Below the pieces are notes generated by a model. The model saw only the letters and a list, made by a program, of their open reading frames with translations, made no database searches and was not told where the DNA came from. This document shows, in pieces, positions 62,716 through 64,000 of a stretch of DNA of 64,000 bases (positions are counted from its first letter, which is position 1; the number at the start of each line of letters is the position of its first letter). This stretch comes from Deinococcus yavapaiensis KR-236. Lineage in GTDB: Bacteria; Deinococcota; Deinococci; Deinococcales; Deinococcaceae. Both the position numbers and the translations under genes were made by a program. The DNA lies in NCBI RefSeq assembly GCF_003217515.1, contig NZ_QJSX01000006.1, positions 124,001 to 188,000 on the forward strand, given 5' to 3'.

Positions 62716-64000
62716 ATGCGCCGCTCGCTGGCCTTTTCCCTGCTCGCGCTTCTCGGGAGCGCCTTGCTGCCCGCCCTCGCGCGCACCGTCGAGATCGTGT
62801 CCGCCGACCGCCTCGAGGTGCGGCGCGACGACGGCCAGGAAATCGTCGTTATCAGCGGCGAGAACGTGCAACTCAAGATCGACCGTGAAAGCATCACGGC
62901 GACCCGCGTGGAATTCAACCGGACCAAGCGCACGTTGACGCTCGTCGGGCGCGGCACGTACCGCTCCTTCGTCCAAGACGCCTCGGGCCGCGAAAGCGAA
63001 CAGGTGCTGAGCGGCGAGAACCTTGTCGTGGACCTTGCCACGCAAGACCTCGCGGGCGAGGACGTCATCGTGTCCACGGCGAACCTCGAGATTCGGGGCG
63101 AGGACGTCGAGCGCGTGCCCGGCCAACTCTCCGTGCGCGACGGGTACTTCACGCCGTGCGCGAAGTGCGGTCGGACGCCCAACGATTACGGGGTGCGCGC
63201 TCAGCAAGTGTTTTTGTATCCCGGTGACCGCATCGTGGCTTACGGCGCGACCCTGCTGCTCGCCGACGCGCCCGTCGCGTACCTCCCGGCGCTCGTGCTG
63301 TTCCTCAACGATCCCGACCGCCAACCGCGCATCAGCTTCGGACAGTCGGACGTGGACGGCTTCACCGCTCGCCTCGACTTGCCCTTTGTGATCGGCACGA
63401 CCGCGCAAGGCTTCACGTTGCTGCGCTACTACGGCAACCGCACGCCGCGCTTCGGGCTCGGCGTGGACATGACCGCGTACGATTTGCCGCTTGGCTTGCA
63501 ACGCCTCGATCTCTACGCGCTCGCCAATCCCAAGCCCACGGCGGACAGCGAGGACGGGTACGACATCGACTTCCGCGTGCGCGGACGCGGCCTGCTCGAC
63601 GCGGACTTCACGAAGAGCGGGGTGTCGTACACCTTCGAGGCGACGCGCTCGGACAGCTTGACGCTCTCGAACGCCACGGTTCCGGCCGACGGCATCGCGA
63701 ACGTGGACGTCACGGCGAAAGCCGAAGTCGGCGACTTCGACTTCTCCGTCCGCTACCTCGACCGTTTCGGCCCCGAGCCGACGGGCGCGGCCTTGCCGAC
63801 CGTGCTGCGCCGTCCCGAACTCGACATCCAGTACGACGGGTACAAAGCGGGCGACTTCAGCGCGGACTTCGGTGTGACCGTCGGCAACTACCGAGGCGCC
63901 GTCCGCGAAGGTTCTCAGCTCGCGCGCCAAGGCATCTTCAACGTGTCGGCCGGCCGCTTGGCCGAAACGCACACCTTGTCCTTCTCCGCCAAACCCTGGG
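62716..64000 (+). CDS. LptD/OstA-like outer-membrane protein (partial, C-terminus outside window)
   Basis: 428 residues visible. Signal peptide MRRSLAFSLLALLGSALLPA. Residues about 25-140 are an OstA/LptA-type beta-jellyroll (VEIVSADRLEVRRDDGQEIV, TATRVEFNRTKRTLTLVGRG, EQVLSGENLVVDLATQDLAG). A CAKCG pair near residue 147-150 follows, then repeats typical of an LptD barrel (GVRAQQVFLYPGDRIVAYGA, VAYLPALVLFLNDPDRQPRI, FTLLRYYGNRTPRFGLGVDM). LptD inserts LPS in Gram-negatives, but no LPS genes are here. -10 box TAGTCT ends 7 nt before the ATG. The gene runs off the window end. Confidence 0.88.
   Translation, partial: MRRSLAFSLLALLGSALLPALARTVEIVSADRLEVRRDDGQEIVVISGENVQLKIDRESITATRVEFNRTKRTLTLVGRGTYRSFVQDASGRESEQVLSGENLVVDLATQDLAGEDVIVSTANLEIRGEDVERVPGQLSVRDGYFTPCAKCGRTPNDYGVRAQQVFLYPGDRIVAYGATLLLADAPVAYLPALVLFLNDPDRQPRISFGQSDVDGFTARLDLPFVIGTTAQGFTLLRYYGNRTPRFGLGVDMTAYDLPLGLQRLDLYALANPKPTADSEDGYDIDFRVRGRGLLDADFTKSGVSYTFEATRSDSLTLSNATVPADGIANVDVTAKAEVGDFDFSVRYLDRFGPEPTGAALPTVLRRPELDIQYDGYKAGDFSADFGVTVGNYRGAVREGSQLARQGIFNVSAGRLAETHTLSFSAKPW

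Overview
This 64 kb window is GC-rich bacterial chromosome with tightly packed genes, frequent 4-nt GTGA start/stop overlaps and no rRNA, tRNA, CRISPR array or intact insertion sequence that I can see. The most telling trait is that about twenty genes have no Shine-Dalgarno site and instead carry a TANNNT -10 box ending 5-9 nt before the start codon, so they are probably transcribed as leaderless mRNAs. Together with the gene content (an LptD/OstA-like barrel protein without LPS genes, SpoIID-like protein, YchF, many small secreted proteins) this points to the Deinococcus lineage, which is an inference.

Layout. 0-3.4 kb: an oligopeptide-type ABC importer (permease cut by the window edge, binding protein) divergent from a GntR/UTRA regulator, with matching 11-bp-period direct repeats over both promoters. 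3.4-8.6 kb: a two-gene unit coding a small ubiquitin/MoaD-like protein ending in Gly-Gly and a 1561-residue DUF4132 protein; this is the best candidate here for an undescribed system. 8.6-16.2 kb: a small unknown gene, anmK, an OGA-like acetyltransferase, a DHA2 efflux pump, a glycosyltransferase, a RimJ-like acetyltransferase and a methyltransferase. 16.3-24.2 kb: an accessory-looking stretch with small secreted proteins and lipoproteins, a TMEM175-type channel, an orphan OmpR-type regulator, a membrane-anchored Mrr-like nuclease and a frameshifted aminoglycoside nucleotidyltransferase.

24.4-28.9 kb: M3 peptidase, ychF, a lipoprotein alpha/beta hydrolase that seems to lack its catalytic His, and a MazG-like pyrophosphohydrolase. 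29.2-32.8 kb: an EamA transporter, an ABC ATPase-permease fusion, an FMN riboswitch and a ThiY/RibY-type binding protein, together a likely riboflavin uptake locus. 32.9-40.1 kb: MMPL exporter, dGTPase-like HD hydrolase, membrane GGDEF protein, LacI regulator, galE. 40.5-48.2 kb: quinone oxidoreductase, a glcF-glcD-glcE-grpB operon for glycolate oxidation, an APC permease and a universal stress protein.

48.2-64 kb: a secreted protein, prfC with a terminator-like hairpin in its leader, an esterase, a secreted C39 peptidase, a secreted low-complexity-tail protein, alaS, a YsnF-type stress protein, a small unknown gene, a bacterial dynamin-like GTPase, an FAD oxidoreductase, a SpoIID-like secreted protein and the start of an LptD-like outer-membrane protein running off the end.
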